Source: Rhodohalobacter halophilus
GTDB taxonomy: Bacteria > Bacteroidota > Rhodothermia > Balneolales > Balneolaceae
Assembly: GCF_001715195.1 (NCBI RefSeq)
Contig: NZ_MDWE01000037.1
Location: forward strand, 20,326 to 84,325
Length of the DNA stretch: 64,000 nt
Direction of reading: 5' to 3'
This document shows, piece by piece, positions 8,573-17,391 of the stretch (position 1 is the stretch's first letter; each line of letters opens with the position of its first letter). A program made the translations under genes and the position numbers. The notes beneath the pieces are model-generated. The model was not told the origin of the DNA. It saw nothing but the letters and a program-made list of their open reading frames with translations, and searched no databases.

Positions 8573-10063
8573 TTACTGGACTGGTATTTTTAGTAAGGTT
8601 CCGGGTTCAATCATTGTATCAAGTTCCACCTGATTGATGATGGCAATATCTTCCCGCTCAATATCCATGGGGAGCTCGCCGGGAAGGAATTCGTTAAACG
8701 GCCGGCGGCGATCCGCCTCAACAACCTGCAATCTGACCGGCTGAATACTCAAGAGAGACTCATCCCGAAGCTGATCAAATCGAGAAGTTACTAGGTTAAA
8801 GTCATCAACATGGTTATCGTATTGTGCCGCTGTTGTATAGTTAATAAATCGATAAATTCTGTTCATAAATTCAACTGAGTAAACGTGAACCCCCAGCGTG
8901 GTTCCATCCTGCTCTATCGTACCTTCAGCCCGGTATGCATTCCACGTTTGTGAGCTTCTCGCCTCGCCCGACTCATTCAGCGAAAACCCCTCCTGATTAA
9001 CAAACTGGTTAACAGATTCTCTGGGTGTCGAGTTTTGCGAATCAATTCGCATAATCATCACTGCCTCACCCTCACCTTTTACAAGAACAACCTGCGAAGG
9101 CTGATTAATCAACTGCCACTGATTTGGAACGGGAAAGTAGAACTCCAAATCGGGGTGAACAAATCGACCGTCATCCAAAAATCCCTGACGTGGATTGTCG
9201 CCAAAAACTATTCCGTTGATCAGTTGCAAATACCGCTCTGTACCGTAAATAGTTTGTTCATACCCTTGTTGACGCCACTCTTCAGCAAGTTGTGGAATCG
9301 TCTTTTCACGCTCTCCCGGATTTGGGTGGGTAGATAACATATTCGGAATGCTTTGTCCCGACTTTTCTGAAATTCGTCTTAGGCTGGTAAAAAATTCCGA
9401 TCCTTCAGCTGCTACATAATTTTTCATGGCCGAATACTCCACACCGAGCCGGTCTGACTCTCGTTCGTGATCACGGCTATAGCTCATAAAAAGCAGTTGC
9501 GCAGCCTGGCTGCTTAAATTCAGAAGTGACTGGCCAGGTAGGCCAAAAAGCTCCTGCCCTAAAATCGACCCCCCAATAACGGCCACCTGCCCAATTTGCT
9601 GACTCAATGCTCTCTGCGATGCATGCCGTCCGGCTACGTGGCCAATTTCGTGCCCCACAACTACGGCAAGTTGTGCTTCATTATTCAGATGACTGAGCAG
9701 GCCACGGGTTACATACACATACCCTCCGGGCAGTGCAAATGCATTCACCACCGGGCTGTCCAACACTCGAAACGTAAACTCCGTCTGCTTGAACATATCA
9801 GCAGCTCCTTCACGCCTCATATGGCTAACTTCCAACAACTCTTCACCCAATTGGGTTACATATTCACCCAGGTCAGAATCGTCGTAAAGACCGTATTGCG
9901 ACACAATTTCGCCGTCAGCACTTTGGCCAATTTCAATCTCCTGCTGCCATGAGTAGGCGTAGGCTCTCTTATTTCCTGAAACAGGATTTTGCTGCACTAC
10001 ACAAGATGACGCAAACAGCACAAAGCTCAGTACGATCAATACATTTGTATAAACTCTTTTCAT
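8573..10063 (-). CDS. M48 family lipoprotein metalloprotease with C-terminal LysM-like segment
   Basis: A 496-residue periplasmic zinc protease of the BepA/YfgC type. A lipoprotein signal peptide ends in ASSC with Cys21. The active site HEIGH is at 138-142 and a downstream EsDrlG motif in DHERESDRLG supplies the third ligand. The middle domain (about 270-430) is beta-rich and unrecognised. The last 50 residues (IINQVELDTMIEPGTLLKIPVQ region) look like a degenerate LysM, suggesting wall binding. BepA proteins tend outer-membrane protein assembly, but this architecture lacks the TPR region of BepA, so the role is inferred only loosely. Confidence 0.9.
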   Translation of the reverse strand: MKRVYTNVLIVLSFVLFASSCVVQQNPVSGNKRAYAYSWQQEIEIGQSADGEIVSQYGLYDDSDLGEYVTQLGEELLEVSHMRREGAADMFKQTEFTFRVLDSPVVNAFALPGGYVYVTRGLLSHLNNEAQLAVVVGHEIGHVAGRHASQRALSQQIGQVAVIGGSILGQELFGLPGQSLLNLSSQAAQLLFMSYSRDHERESDRLGVEYSAMKNYVAAEGSEFFTSLRRISEKSGQSIPNMLSTHPNPGEREKTIPQLAEEWRQQGYEQTIYGTERYLQLINGIVFGDNPRQGFLDDGRFVHPDLEFYFPVPNQWQLINQPSQVVLVKGEGEAVMIMRIDSQNSTPRESVNQFVNQEGFSLNESGEARSSQTWNAYRAEGTIEQDGTTLGVHVYSVEFMNRIYRFINYTTAAQYDNHVDDFNLVTSRFDQLRDESLLSIQPVRLQVVEADRRRPFNEFLPGELPMDIEREDIAIINQVELDTMIEPGTLLKIPVQ

Positions 10064-10109
10064 AACGATCCTTATTGATTCTGTAAATTTTTCACTTCAC
10101 ATTCTGTTA

Positions 10110-11984
10110 TCACTCTATCACTGCATTTTCATAGTTCGATGAATTCCTCATCAGTTCAAGAAGATGCTCATAAATTATGAATAATGCGTAAGAATCCATG
10201 GCACAATAGCGCCTTAGAAGGGTTGGAATTTCAGCAGACTCCTCTTTGGATAACCGACCGGTCTTCAGCGAAATATATGCATTCATTGCTGCCTCACCAT
10301 CATCAATTTTATATGTAGAGTGTTGCAGTAAGGAGTATGGATCAAAGTTTGTTTGATGATTCACTTTGCTGAAATCGACTTCCCTATCATAAATATTCGC
10401 GACGCTTTGACCCGACTGACCCGACAGCACCTTCAGCTTAAAAACACTTTGCAAAATCTGTTTTAGCCCAATACTGCCATCCATAAACTTATTGTAATAA
10501 CCTTCACGCACGGATCTGCTAAGATCAAAGATCCGATGGTTGTGATGTTCCCCATCCTTATAGAGAAGTCGTTTTAAAATATCGATCTCCTTACTGTATA
10601 GCATAGAATTACGCTCCATCTCCTGAAGAAGAAACCGAAGCGCTTGTGATTCAAATGGCGAATATTGAATCAGGTTCCCGTCAAAGATGGAATCTACTTT
10701 ACCAAGCTGATGAATGAATTCAAGGTGCGGGTATCCGCTGTCTGCACGATCATCCAGCCACTCGGCATGTACTATTTCCCCGGATTCATACAAGGTGTGA
10801 CAGGAAAATTGAAAGTAAACGGGACTATAGGCTCCCATCCCCCGCTTCATCGGTATGGCGTAGGTAGCCGCTTCAAAATCGATAAAGTGCAGTGGATATA
10901 AAATCTGATCAAACCCAAGGGCATTCGATTTCAGCCACACATCAGGTATTTTTTTATGATGCGCTTTGAGCAGTTGAAGTTCCCGTCGCTGCTGAATGGT
11001 TATGGCTCTTGGATTATTCTTTCGAAGCTTATCAAATGATGTTGCCTCATCCGGCAAAGGACAATCTTCCTGAAAGTACTTCTCTTCTGAGAGCAACTGC
11101 TGATTGCCGTGACCGATTAAATCAAACACATGCTTCTCCGGAAACGACTTCCGGTCCCCATCGAAATATGAATTCCAGCACCTCGCTTCGCTATCTGATC
11201 CCTCTCCTCTGAATTCACACCTTCCGCACTCCTCATGGGGAGTTACATTCAGAGAGTTTGGATGGCTAAAATTTCCTTCAGATAAATCCGTCAATACATC
11301 ATATATGCTCCGGCCGGCAATCTGGTGATGAGCGATCGACTCAGGAATGGCAATTATGGCTGCTTCTGTTGCTGCAGTCGCATCCATTGAGGTGAAAAGA
11401 TGATCTATCTCATCACGAAGTTTTTCACGGTCAGAATTCTTCTGATTGGACTTCAGATCGAGCAGCAGATTATCAAACCCTGAACGATATCGTTTATCCG
11501 GAAAGAAGAATTCAACCTTACAATCATCCGGCATGAGGGCCTTCTGTAAAATAGCCATACGATACGCAGCTTTTACAAGATACCCCTCTGTAGATTTACT
11601 CAAAGGCGGAACAGGCACCACTCCACCATGTTGCCGCCTTCGTAATTTACCGTGTATTTGGACGATCGTGTAAACATTTCCCCGTTTAGACAATAGGGGT
11701 ATTCTCGTTACGAAATCACCCCATTTTACTACCGCTCCGCAGATCGTAACGCTATCACGCTCTAAAAGTTTGTCTGTCTCTTTGATCGCTTCTTGAACAG
11801 AATCTGACGTTTGAATGGCATCAGCATATTTGGATGCAAGTATATCACGTAAAAGAAGTTTATTACGCTGTTTAAACGGCAAATAGGGCTTTCTGTTATG
11901 AAATCCACTTCGAACAAAATGAAACTTGAGCGGGCAGGAGATACTCTTTAAAAAGAGCGAATCATTGATTTCAGAATTCCCCAT
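10110..11984 (-). CDS. DUF2779-type protein: Cas4-like cysteine nuclease region plus DnaQ-like exonuclease region
   Basis: About 624 residues. The N-terminal half has a single cysteine near the start (C17, in SCPLKFHF) and three more at C253, C256 and C269. This is the spacing pattern used by Cas4/AddB-type nucleases to hold an iron-sulfur cluster around a PD-(D/E)XK site. The C-terminal half begins with HFIDFEAA (D369, E371) and ends with RYCAMDSYAL (D597), which fits an RNase H-fold DEDD exonuclease. I match the overall pattern to Pfam DUF2779 by memory. Its ATG overlaps the murB stop (TGATG), so it is translated with murB. There are no cas genes nearby. The biological role is unknown. Confidence 0.8.
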   Translation of the reverse strand: MGNSEINDSLFLKSISCPLKFHFVRSGFHNRKPYLPFKQRNKLLLRDILASKYADAIQTSDSVQEAIKETDKLLERDSVTICGAVVKWGDFVTRIPLLSKRGNVYTIVQIHGKLRRRQHGGVVPVPPLSKSTEGYLVKAAYRMAILQKALMPDDCKVEFFFPDKRYRSGFDNLLLDLKSNQKNSDREKLRDEIDHLFTSMDATAATEAAIIAIPESIAHHQIAGRSIYDVLTDLSEGNFSHPNSLNVTPHEECGRCEFRGEGSDSEARCWNSYFDGDRKSFPEKHVFDLIGHGNQQLLSEEKYFQEDCPLPDEATSFDKLRKNNPRAITIQQRRELQLLKAHHKKIPDVWLKSNALGFDQILYPLHFIDFEAATYAIPMKRGMGAYSPVYFQFSCHTLYESGEIVHAEWLDDRADSGYPHLEFIHQLGKVDSIFDGNLIQYSPFESQALRFLLQEMERNSMLYSKEIDILKRLLYKDGEHHNHRIFDLSRSVREGYYNKFMDGSIGLKQILQSVFKLKVLSGQSGQSVANIYDREVDFSKVNHQTNFDPYSLLQHSTYKIDDGEAAMNAYISLKTGRLSKEESAEIPTLLRRYCAMDSYALFIIYEHLLELMRNSSNYENAVIE

Positions 11985-13039
11985 CACTCTACCACATTAA
12001 CTTCCGGAACCAGTTCAATTCCAAACTTCTCTTCAACAGAATGTTTGATCGTCATGGCATAATTGTAGATCTCTTCTCCGGTAGCTCCTCCGTGATTTAC
12101 AATGACAAGCGCTTGATTTTTGTAGGTTCCAACATTTCCAACTCTCTTTCCTTTCCAACCGGCCTGCTCAATCAACCACCCTGCGGGTACCTTCACCTGA
12201 TGATTATCTACAGGGAATGATGGCACATCCGGATAATCTCTCTTTATTTTCTCAAAAATTTGATTCGATACAATGGGGTTTTTGAAAAAACTTCCCGCAT
12301 TTCCAATCAACTTCGGGTCAGGCAGTTTAGATTGACGAATCTCTACAACAGCATCATAAACATCGCGAATTACCGGATCGAATATAGCTCTCTTCTTCAA
12401 ATGATTTTCAAGGGCATAGTATTCGGTGTTGATCGTGTGAGGCGGTTTACTCAGAGTCAGCCTCACATTTGTGACGATGGCTTTGCCTTTCAGTTCATTT
12501 TTAAAAATGCTGTCTCTGTAGCCAAAGTGGCACTCCTCGGGCTGAAAGGTTTTAAACTCCCCCGATTCAATCATAAACGCGTCCAGAGACTGAAAAACAT
12601 CCTTCAATTCAACTCCGTACGCCCCAATATTTTGAATAGGAGCAGCGCCGGCAGTTCCCGGAATCAGAGCCAGATTTTCAATTCCGCCAAAATTTTTCTT
12701 CACGCACCAAGTCACCAGATCGTGCCATAAAACTCCCGCTCCGGCCTCAACGGTAACTTTTCCACCTTTATCTTCCACCACTGAGATTCCCGGAATAGAT
12801 ACTTTCAAAACCGGAGATGTCAGATCCGACTTGATCAATACATTGCTTCCGCCGCCAAGTATAACCGGCATACTGTTTTGAAAAATGTTTTGATCAAAAA
12901 GGTCAGACAGTTGATCACGTTTCTTGATTTCGTAAAATGTATCGGCTGTGGCAGCTACTCCCAAGGTGTTGAAATTCCGTAAATCCACATTGGATTTGAT
13001 AAAACTATTGTGATCGGCAGACGTGGAAAGTTTTGACAT
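11984..13039 (-). CDS. murB: UDP-N-acetylenolpyruvoylglucosamine reductase
   Basis: The FAD enzyme that reduces the enolpyruvyl group to form UDP-MurNAc in peptidoglycan synthesis. It has 351 residues, the long type I (E. coli-like) form. The FAD-binding motif LGGGSNVLI is at 61-69 and the PGTAGAAPIQNIGAYG block at 127-142. The catalytic serine is S250 in GNAGSFFKNP, and the C-terminal substrate-binding part with PAGWLIEQAGWKG is present. Its ATG lies 2 bases after the stop of the GldE-like gene, and its stop overlaps the DUF2779 start. Confidence 0.97.
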   Translation of the reverse strand: MSKLSTSADHNSFIKSNVDLRNFNTLGVAATADTFYEIKKRDQLSDLFDQNIFQNSMPVILGGGSNVLIKSDLTSPVLKVSIPGISVVEDKGGKVTVEAGAGVLWHDLVTWCVKKNFGGIENLALIPGTAGAAPIQNIGAYGVELKDVFQSLDAFMIESGEFKTFQPEECHFGYRDSIFKNELKGKAIVTNVRLTLSKPPHTINTEYYALENHLKKRAIFDPVIRDVYDAVVEIRQSKLPDPKLIGNAGSFFKNPIVSNQIFEKIKRDYPDVPSFPVDNHQVKVPAGWLIEQAGWKGKRVGNVGTYKNQALVIVNHGGATGEEIYNYAMTIKHSVEEKFGIELVPEVNVVE

Positions 13040-13041
13040 GT

Positions 13042-14433
13042 TTATACTTGGGTCCTGCTCTGTTCAGCCGGCACCGGTTTAACCCGCAACTTCTTAACGC
13101 GGTTATTTTTCACGGAGTGAACCGTCATTTCAAGATTTTTATAGGTCATACGCTCTCCCACATTCGGAATTCTTTCTGTGAGGTGATAGACCAGGCCGCC
13201 AAGAGTTTCAAATTCATCATCATCAGAAGAGATAGAAGTGTTCAGAATCTCATCCAGATCATCAAGGTCAATTTTTGCATCAAAGATGTACACTCCGTTT
13301 TTAAACTTTGTATAGAGCTTCTCTTCCTGGTCATCATATTCATCTCCAATATCCCCGACAATCTCCTCAAGAATATCATCGAGAGTTACAATCCCTTCGG
13401 TTCCGCCATACTCATCCACAACAATGGCGATGTGAGTCTTCTCGTGCTGAAAGTCCCTCAACAGGTCATCGAGTTTTTTTGTTGCCGGAATAAAGAGTGC
13501 CTTTCGGGCGATCGTTTTCCAGTTGATTAGATTCTCACTCATCGGCGTATTGATATACGGTAAAACATCTTTCGAATAAATTACGCCTGAAATATTGTCC
13601 AAATCATTTTCGAAAAGAGGCATTCTGGAAAGCCCCTTCTCACGAATCAGCTGAATCACATCTTCGAGAGTTGCCGTAACAGAAACCGCCACAATATTTA
13701 CCCGGGAGGTCATAATTTCCCGAACCGTGATATTTCCGAACTCAATCACATTTTCGATAATTTCACGTTCATCTCCTTTCAGCGACCCCTCCTGCTCACT
13801 CATTTCGGCCATTGTTTTCAGGTCTTGGGCCGTCATCTTATTATTCGGCTTCGGAAGCGTGCGTTCCAAACTCATGGTACTCTCGGCAATTAGTTTTGAA
13901 ACCGGAGTAAACAGGATGAAATGGGCATAGATGAATCCAACCATTCTGCGACTCACCTTCAGCGGATTATTTATGGCAATCACTTTCGGTGTGATTTCAC
14001 TCAGAATCAGAATCATAAAGGTTAAGACAATAATCTCCACTGTATAGACAATCACTTCAGAAAACCCGTAGAAAGCCGCAATTTTTCCGGTCATAACTGC
14101 AGCGGTTACTGAAGCAATAATATTGGCGAAGGTATTACCAATAAGAATTGTAGCAAGCAGCCGGCGTGGTTTTTGAAGCATCTTCAGGATTTTTTTATCC
14201 TTTCCCCCGCTCTCTCCTTCTGGTTTAAGCTGCTCTATTTGATTTACCAATGAAAAAAACGCCACTTCTGATCCGGAATATAGTGCGCTGAGCAGCAGCC
14301 CGATCAACATCAAAACAATTTCGATGGAAAGTTCGGTGTAGCTCAGAGATTCCAGTTGCGGGGCTGCATTAAGTAGAATCTGATTGGAAAAAAATAGTAT
14401 CGGATGACTAGGAGGTTCGTCGATCGTTTCCAA
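13042..14433 (-). CDS. CNNM/CBS/CorC-HlyC family membrane protein, GldE-like
   Basis: 463 residues: an N-terminal CNNM transmembrane domain (three or four helices, about residues 30-170), a CBS pair at about 210-335 (REIMTSRVNIVAV and VVDEYGGTEGIVT), and a C-terminal CorC_HlyC domain from about 365. The family handles magnesium or cobalt efflux, and in Bacteroidota a member is called GldE and is linked to gliding. The neighbouring ssb gene matches the ssb-gldE order known from flavobacteria, although gldD is not adjacent here. The frame offers only a TTG start at 14433 before the first membrane helix, so the start is uncertain. Confidence 0.85.
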   Translation of the reverse strand: METIDEPPSHPILFFSNQILLNAAPQLESLSYTELSIEIVLMLIGLLLSALYSGSEVAFFSLVNQIEQLKPEGESGGKDKKILKMLQKPRRLLATILIGNTFANIIASVTAAVMTGKIAAFYGFSEVIVYTVEIIVLTFMILILSEITPKVIAINNPLKVSRRMVGFIYAHFILFTPVSKLIAESTMSLERTLPKPNNKMTAQDLKTMAEMSEQEGSLKGDEREIIENVIEFGNITVREIMTSRVNIVAVSVTATLEDVIQLIREKGLSRMPLFENDLDNISGVIYSKDVLPYINTPMSENLINWKTIARKALFIPATKKLDDLLRDFQHEKTHIAIVVDEYGGTEGIVTLDDILEEIVGDIGDEYDDQEEKLYTKFKNGVYIFDAKIDLDDLDEILNTSISSDDDEFETLGGLVYHLTERIPNVGERMTYKNLEMTVHSVKNNRVKKLRVKPVPAEQSRTQV

Positions 14434-14481
14434 AAAACAGTACTTAATTAGTGTTAATTAAACAGATAAAACAATATGAAT

Positions 14482-14516
14482 AAAAAAAGGTGGCGATCAA
14501 AGGATCGTCCACCTTA
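14482..14516 (-). terminator. Intrinsic terminator after ssb
   Basis: On the minus strand, a stem AAGGTGG/CCACCTT continued by CGATC/GATCG with one bulged base and a 4-base loop is followed by a T-run. It lies 37 bases after the ssb stop and 49 bases before the GldE-like start, so it should limit read-through from ssb into that gene. Confidence 0.8.
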
Positions 14517-14552
14517 AAATACGAAATGTTCTGTCAATTCACGCTACGCGAA

Positions 14553-14999
14553 TTAAAATGGAAGGTCATCATCCATATCATCAAAATCATCGCCTAAATT
14601 AACAGACTGAGCAGATGCAGGTTTGCCTCCGCCGGAGTTTTGTTGTGGCGATCCGCCACCTTGATCCCCGCGGCTGTCAAGCATCTGCATATTAAAGGCT
14701 TTTACTTCTGTCGTATAGCGCTTCTGCCCCTCCTTGTCTTCCCACTCACGGGTTTCGAGTTTACCTTCAAAGTAAACCAGCGACCCTTTCTTGAGATACT
14801 GTTGACAAATTTCTGCGAGACGATTCCATACCACCACACGGTGCCATTCGGTCTTCTCCTGCAGTTCACCGTTTCTATCCTTATATCTGTCGGTTGTTGC
14901 AACGCTCATGTTTGCAACTGCTGTATTTGATTGCGTGTATCGTACATCGGGATCGGCTCCCAATCGGCCTATTATCATCACCTTATTTAATGAACTCAT
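14553..14999 (-). CDS. ssb: Single-stranded DNA-binding protein
   Basis: A 148-residue SSB with an N-terminal OB fold (residues 1-105), opening with the typical [19 protein letters not shown] Gly/Ser/Gln-rich flexible linker follows, and the acidic C-terminal tip DDDLPF recruits partner enzymes in replication and repair. The size is normal for the housekeeping protein. It is followed by its own terminator and then the GldE-like gene. Confidence 0.97.
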   Translation of the reverse strand: MSSLNKVMIIGRLGADPDVRYTQSNTAVANMSVATTDRYKDRNGELQEKTEWHRVVVWNRLAEICQQYLKKGSLVYFEGKLETREWEDKEGQKRYTTEVKAFNMQMLDSRGDQGGGSPQQNSGGGKPASAQSVNLGDDFDDMDDDLPF

Positions 15000-15079
15000 A
15001 ATTGTTTAATCATTTTGTTAACGTTCTATCTATAAGAACAGAATTTTTCAGGTCCCTTACAGAATTTATTCAAATTTTT

Positions 15080-15826
15080 TTATCGAAGCGCGCTTTCAAG
15101 CTCAAGGGATGCATCACTTCCCTCATCTCTATATTTAATAATTACAGGGCAGTATGCGCTTAACTCTACCGATTTAGCCCACTCATTTTTTATGGGTCTT
15201 GAACCGGGGATCACTACCGCATTTTCCGGGATCGGTGCTCCTTTACCCAACAGTTTTTCGTTCACAACATCATAAACTGGAACTGATTTTGAGAGAGTGA
15301 CTCCCGGTGCAATGACTGCACCTTTTTTCACCAATATCCCTTCCACAATTACCGAACCGGCACCAATAAAACAGTCATCTTCAATTACAACCGGGCTCAA
15401 TCCAACAGGCTCCAGCACACCGCCTATCTGAACTCCGGCTGAAAGATGTACATTTTTTCCAATTTGAGCACAGGAACCAACCAATGCGTGGCTGTCGATC
15501 ATGGTCCCTTCATCCACATACGCCCCAATATTTACATATGCCGGCGGCATGATGATCACCCCTTTTGCTACATAGGCTCCGCGCCTGACCGATGAACCTC
15601 CGGGTACCAGGCGAACTCCGTCTTCAGCTTCAAACATTCTTGGTGGTATGTTGTGCTTATCCACAAAACCGTCGTAAATCCCGCCATAGTTCACATTATT
15701 ACCTTCCCGGAAGGCTGCCAAAATCGCTTCCTTTACATCAATGTTTGCGCTCCAGGTGTCACTGTTTTTTTCTGCTGCCCTCACGGTACCTTCTTCCAGT
15801 TGATCTAATACTTCTTCCCAATTCAT
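15080..15826 (-). CDS. dapD: Tetrahydrodipicolinate N-succinyltransferase
   Basis: Acylates tetrahydrodipicolinate in the succinylase branch of lysine/diaminopimelate synthesis. The 248-residue protein has an N-terminal helical part, then hexapeptide repeats (about 85-190, such as AYVNIGAYVDEGTMIDSHALVGSCAQIG) forming a left-handed beta-helix, then a C-terminal strand region. GVLEPVGLSPVVIEDDCFIGAGS is a strong DapD match. The ATG is one base after the dapA stop, so it is the last gene of the lysC-dapB-dapA-dapD operon. DapC, DapE, DapF and Asd are not in the window. Confidence 0.95.
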   Translation of the reverse strand: MNWEEVLDQLEEGTVRAAEKNSDTWSANIDVKEAILAAFREGNNVNYGGIYDGFVDKHNIPPRMFEAEDGVRLVPGGSSVRRGAYVAKGVIIMPPAYVNIGAYVDEGTMIDSHALVGSCAQIGKNVHLSAGVQIGGVLEPVGLSPVVIEDDCFIGAGSVIVEGILVKKGAVIAPGVTLSKSVPVYDVVNEKLLGKGAPIPENAVVIPGSRPIKNEWAKSVELSAYCPVIIKYRDEGSDASLELESALR

Positions 15827-15827
15827 A

Positions 15828-16709
15828 TCAAGCCTTATTGTTCTTATACCAGTTTATAATTTCTGTGTCTATCTTCGTCAATCGTTGTTTCTCTTTTACA
15901 TCGGCCGCAGTTAGCGGTAATCGCAACATTTCCGATTCAATGATGCCTTTTAGCTTTAACAGAACCTTTGCCGGCACGGGATTTGGAGCAGAAAAAAGTG
16001 CTTCAACAGCTTTTTTCCATACAGGGAAAAGAGAGTCTGTATCACCATTCAGGCAGCAATCAACATAAAATGAAGTCTCTTCGGGCCAAACATTAGATGC
16101 AACGGAGACCAAACCTGCAGATCCGGCTGCTGCAAAAAACGGCATCAAACCGTCATCACCGCTAAACAGCGGAACATCAGGTAACTTTTCCCTGAACTCC
16201 ATGTAATCGTTGATACTGCCACTGGCCTCTTTTACTGACCAAAAGTTTGGGTGATCTTTCAAATCAATCAACACCGACGGCGGTATTTTCACACCTGTTC
16301 TGGATGGGATATTGTAGATCATGCAGGGTTTTTCGGCTTCATCAAGCAACGATCTAAACCAAGCCTTCTGTCCTTCAACCCCGGGTTTTGCATAGAGTGG
16401 AGCAACCAACAGTAAAGCATCTACGTTTTTACCATTGCAATAATGTATCCAATCTTTCTGCTCATCAACTTGAAATCCTCCCACTCCCGCCATCACAGGA
16501 ACCGACAGGTTCAATCCATCAGCAAAAGCGATTATTTCTCTTTTTTCTGATGCGGACAGTGCCAAACCCTCACCGGTGCTTCCAATCAGTAGAATTCCGT
16601 TACCGGCACGTTCCTGCCGACGAATCAGCTTCTCTAAATCTTCAAAATGAATTTCTCCCGACTGTTTCATCGGGGTAATGAGTGCGGTCCAGAGTTTTAA
16701 TTGCTTCAT
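15828..16709 (-). CDS. dapA: 4-hydroxy-tetrahydrodipicolinate synthase
   Basis: Condenses pyruvate with aspartate semialdehyde. It is a 293-residue (beta/alpha)8 barrel. The Schiff-base lysine is K160 in VKEASG, the proton relay Tyr132 is in YNIPSRTG, and the GSTGE motif is at 43-47. Length and motifs are normal. Its ATG overlaps the dapB stop by four bases (ATGA), a sign of translational coupling in the lysine operon. Confidence 0.96.
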   Translation of the reverse strand: MKQLKLWTALITPMKQSGEIHFEDLEKLIRRQERAGNGILLIGSTGEGLALSASEKREIIAFADGLNLSVPVMAGVGGFQVDEQKDWIHYCNGKNVDALLLVAPLYAKPGVEGQKAWFRSLLDEAEKPCMIYNIPSRTGVKIPPSVLIDLKDHPNFWSVKEASGSINDYMEFREKLPDVPLFSGDDGLMPFFAAAGSAGLVSVASNVWPEETSFYVDCCLNGDTDSLFPVWKKAVEALFSAPNPVPAKVLLKLKGIIESEMLRLPLTAADVKEKQRLTKIDTEIINWYKNNKA

Positions 16710-17380
16710 AACAGTTCTGAAAATGCCTGATCAAAAATTGATGAAAATGAATAGACTCCTGCCGGTATTTCGGGGTGCTTCAACAAGTAGTTCACAGTCC
16801 AGATTGCTCCCTGTGCAAATAACTTTCGATCGTGAGCTTCATGCTTAAGATAGATCGACTCAAATTCAGTTTTGATATGCAGGTTGTGAATTCCTTTAAC
16901 ATCACCCTGCCGATCTGAAGAGATCAATGCATCCCGATTTAACCACTTTTGCCATGAGAGTGCGGTACCGCTCGGGGCATCTTTTTTATGTACATGATGA
17001 ACTTCATGGATGTGATACTCCGGGTCTTCGAGCAATTCGGCACCCTTTCCAAAGATATTCAATGCCTTTCGGATCAGGTTCATTCCAAGGCTGAAATTTG
17101 AGCCGATAACCCAACGGGCACCGGCTGCTTTTACGCGGTCCGGTAAATCTTTAGGCCACTCGTAGCCGGTTGTTCCCCAAACTGCCGGTACTTTAGCCTC
17201 CAATAGCAACTCCACAATTTCGTCAGCAGCTTCACCCGGTACAAATACAATTGCAATATCAGTTTTTTCAATTTCTTCTACAGTGGCTCTTCTTTCTGAA
17301 TCGAACCGAATGGCGTCTTTACCCAACAGATCTGCAACTGCACCCCCTGTTTTTCCGGTCCCTATAACTGAAACTCTCAT
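16706..17380 (-). CDS. dapB: 4-hydroxy-tetrahydrodipicolinate reductase (short form)
   Basis: Reduces the DapA product with NAD(P)H. Visible motifs are the N-terminal dinucleotide fold GTGKTGGAV (7-15), the SNFSLGMN stretch, the substrate-binding EVHHVHKKDAPSGTAL, and a C-terminal GAIWTVNYLLKHPEIPAGVYSF. At 224 residues it is shorter than the usual 240-270, with the loss between the first and second strands of the Rossmann fold. Catalytic residues are kept. It overlaps dapA by four bases and follows lysC after 11 bases. Confidence 0.95.
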   Translation of the reverse strand: MRVSVIGTGKTGGAVADLLGKDAIRFDSERRATVEEIEKTDIAIVFVPGEAADEIVELLLEAKVPAVWGTTGYEWPKDLPDRVKAAGARWVIGSNFSLGMNLIRKALNIFGKGAELLEDPEYHIHEVHHVHKKDAPSGTALSWQKWLNRDALISSDRQGDVKGIHNLHIKTEFESIYLKHEAHDRKLFAQGAIWTVNYLLKHPEIPAGVYSFSSIFDQAFSELL

Positions 17381-17391
17381 AACTCTGTTTG

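Noticed and set aside
10110..11984. A CRISPR-linked Cas4 adaptation gene
   Set aside because: The cysteine pattern resembles Cas4, but there is no repeat-spacer array and no cas1, cas2 or effector gene in the window. The protein is also much larger than Cas4.
15025..15055. Terminator between dapD and ssb
   Set aside because: GTTCT/AGAAC is only a 5-base stem and no T-run follows on the transcribed strand.
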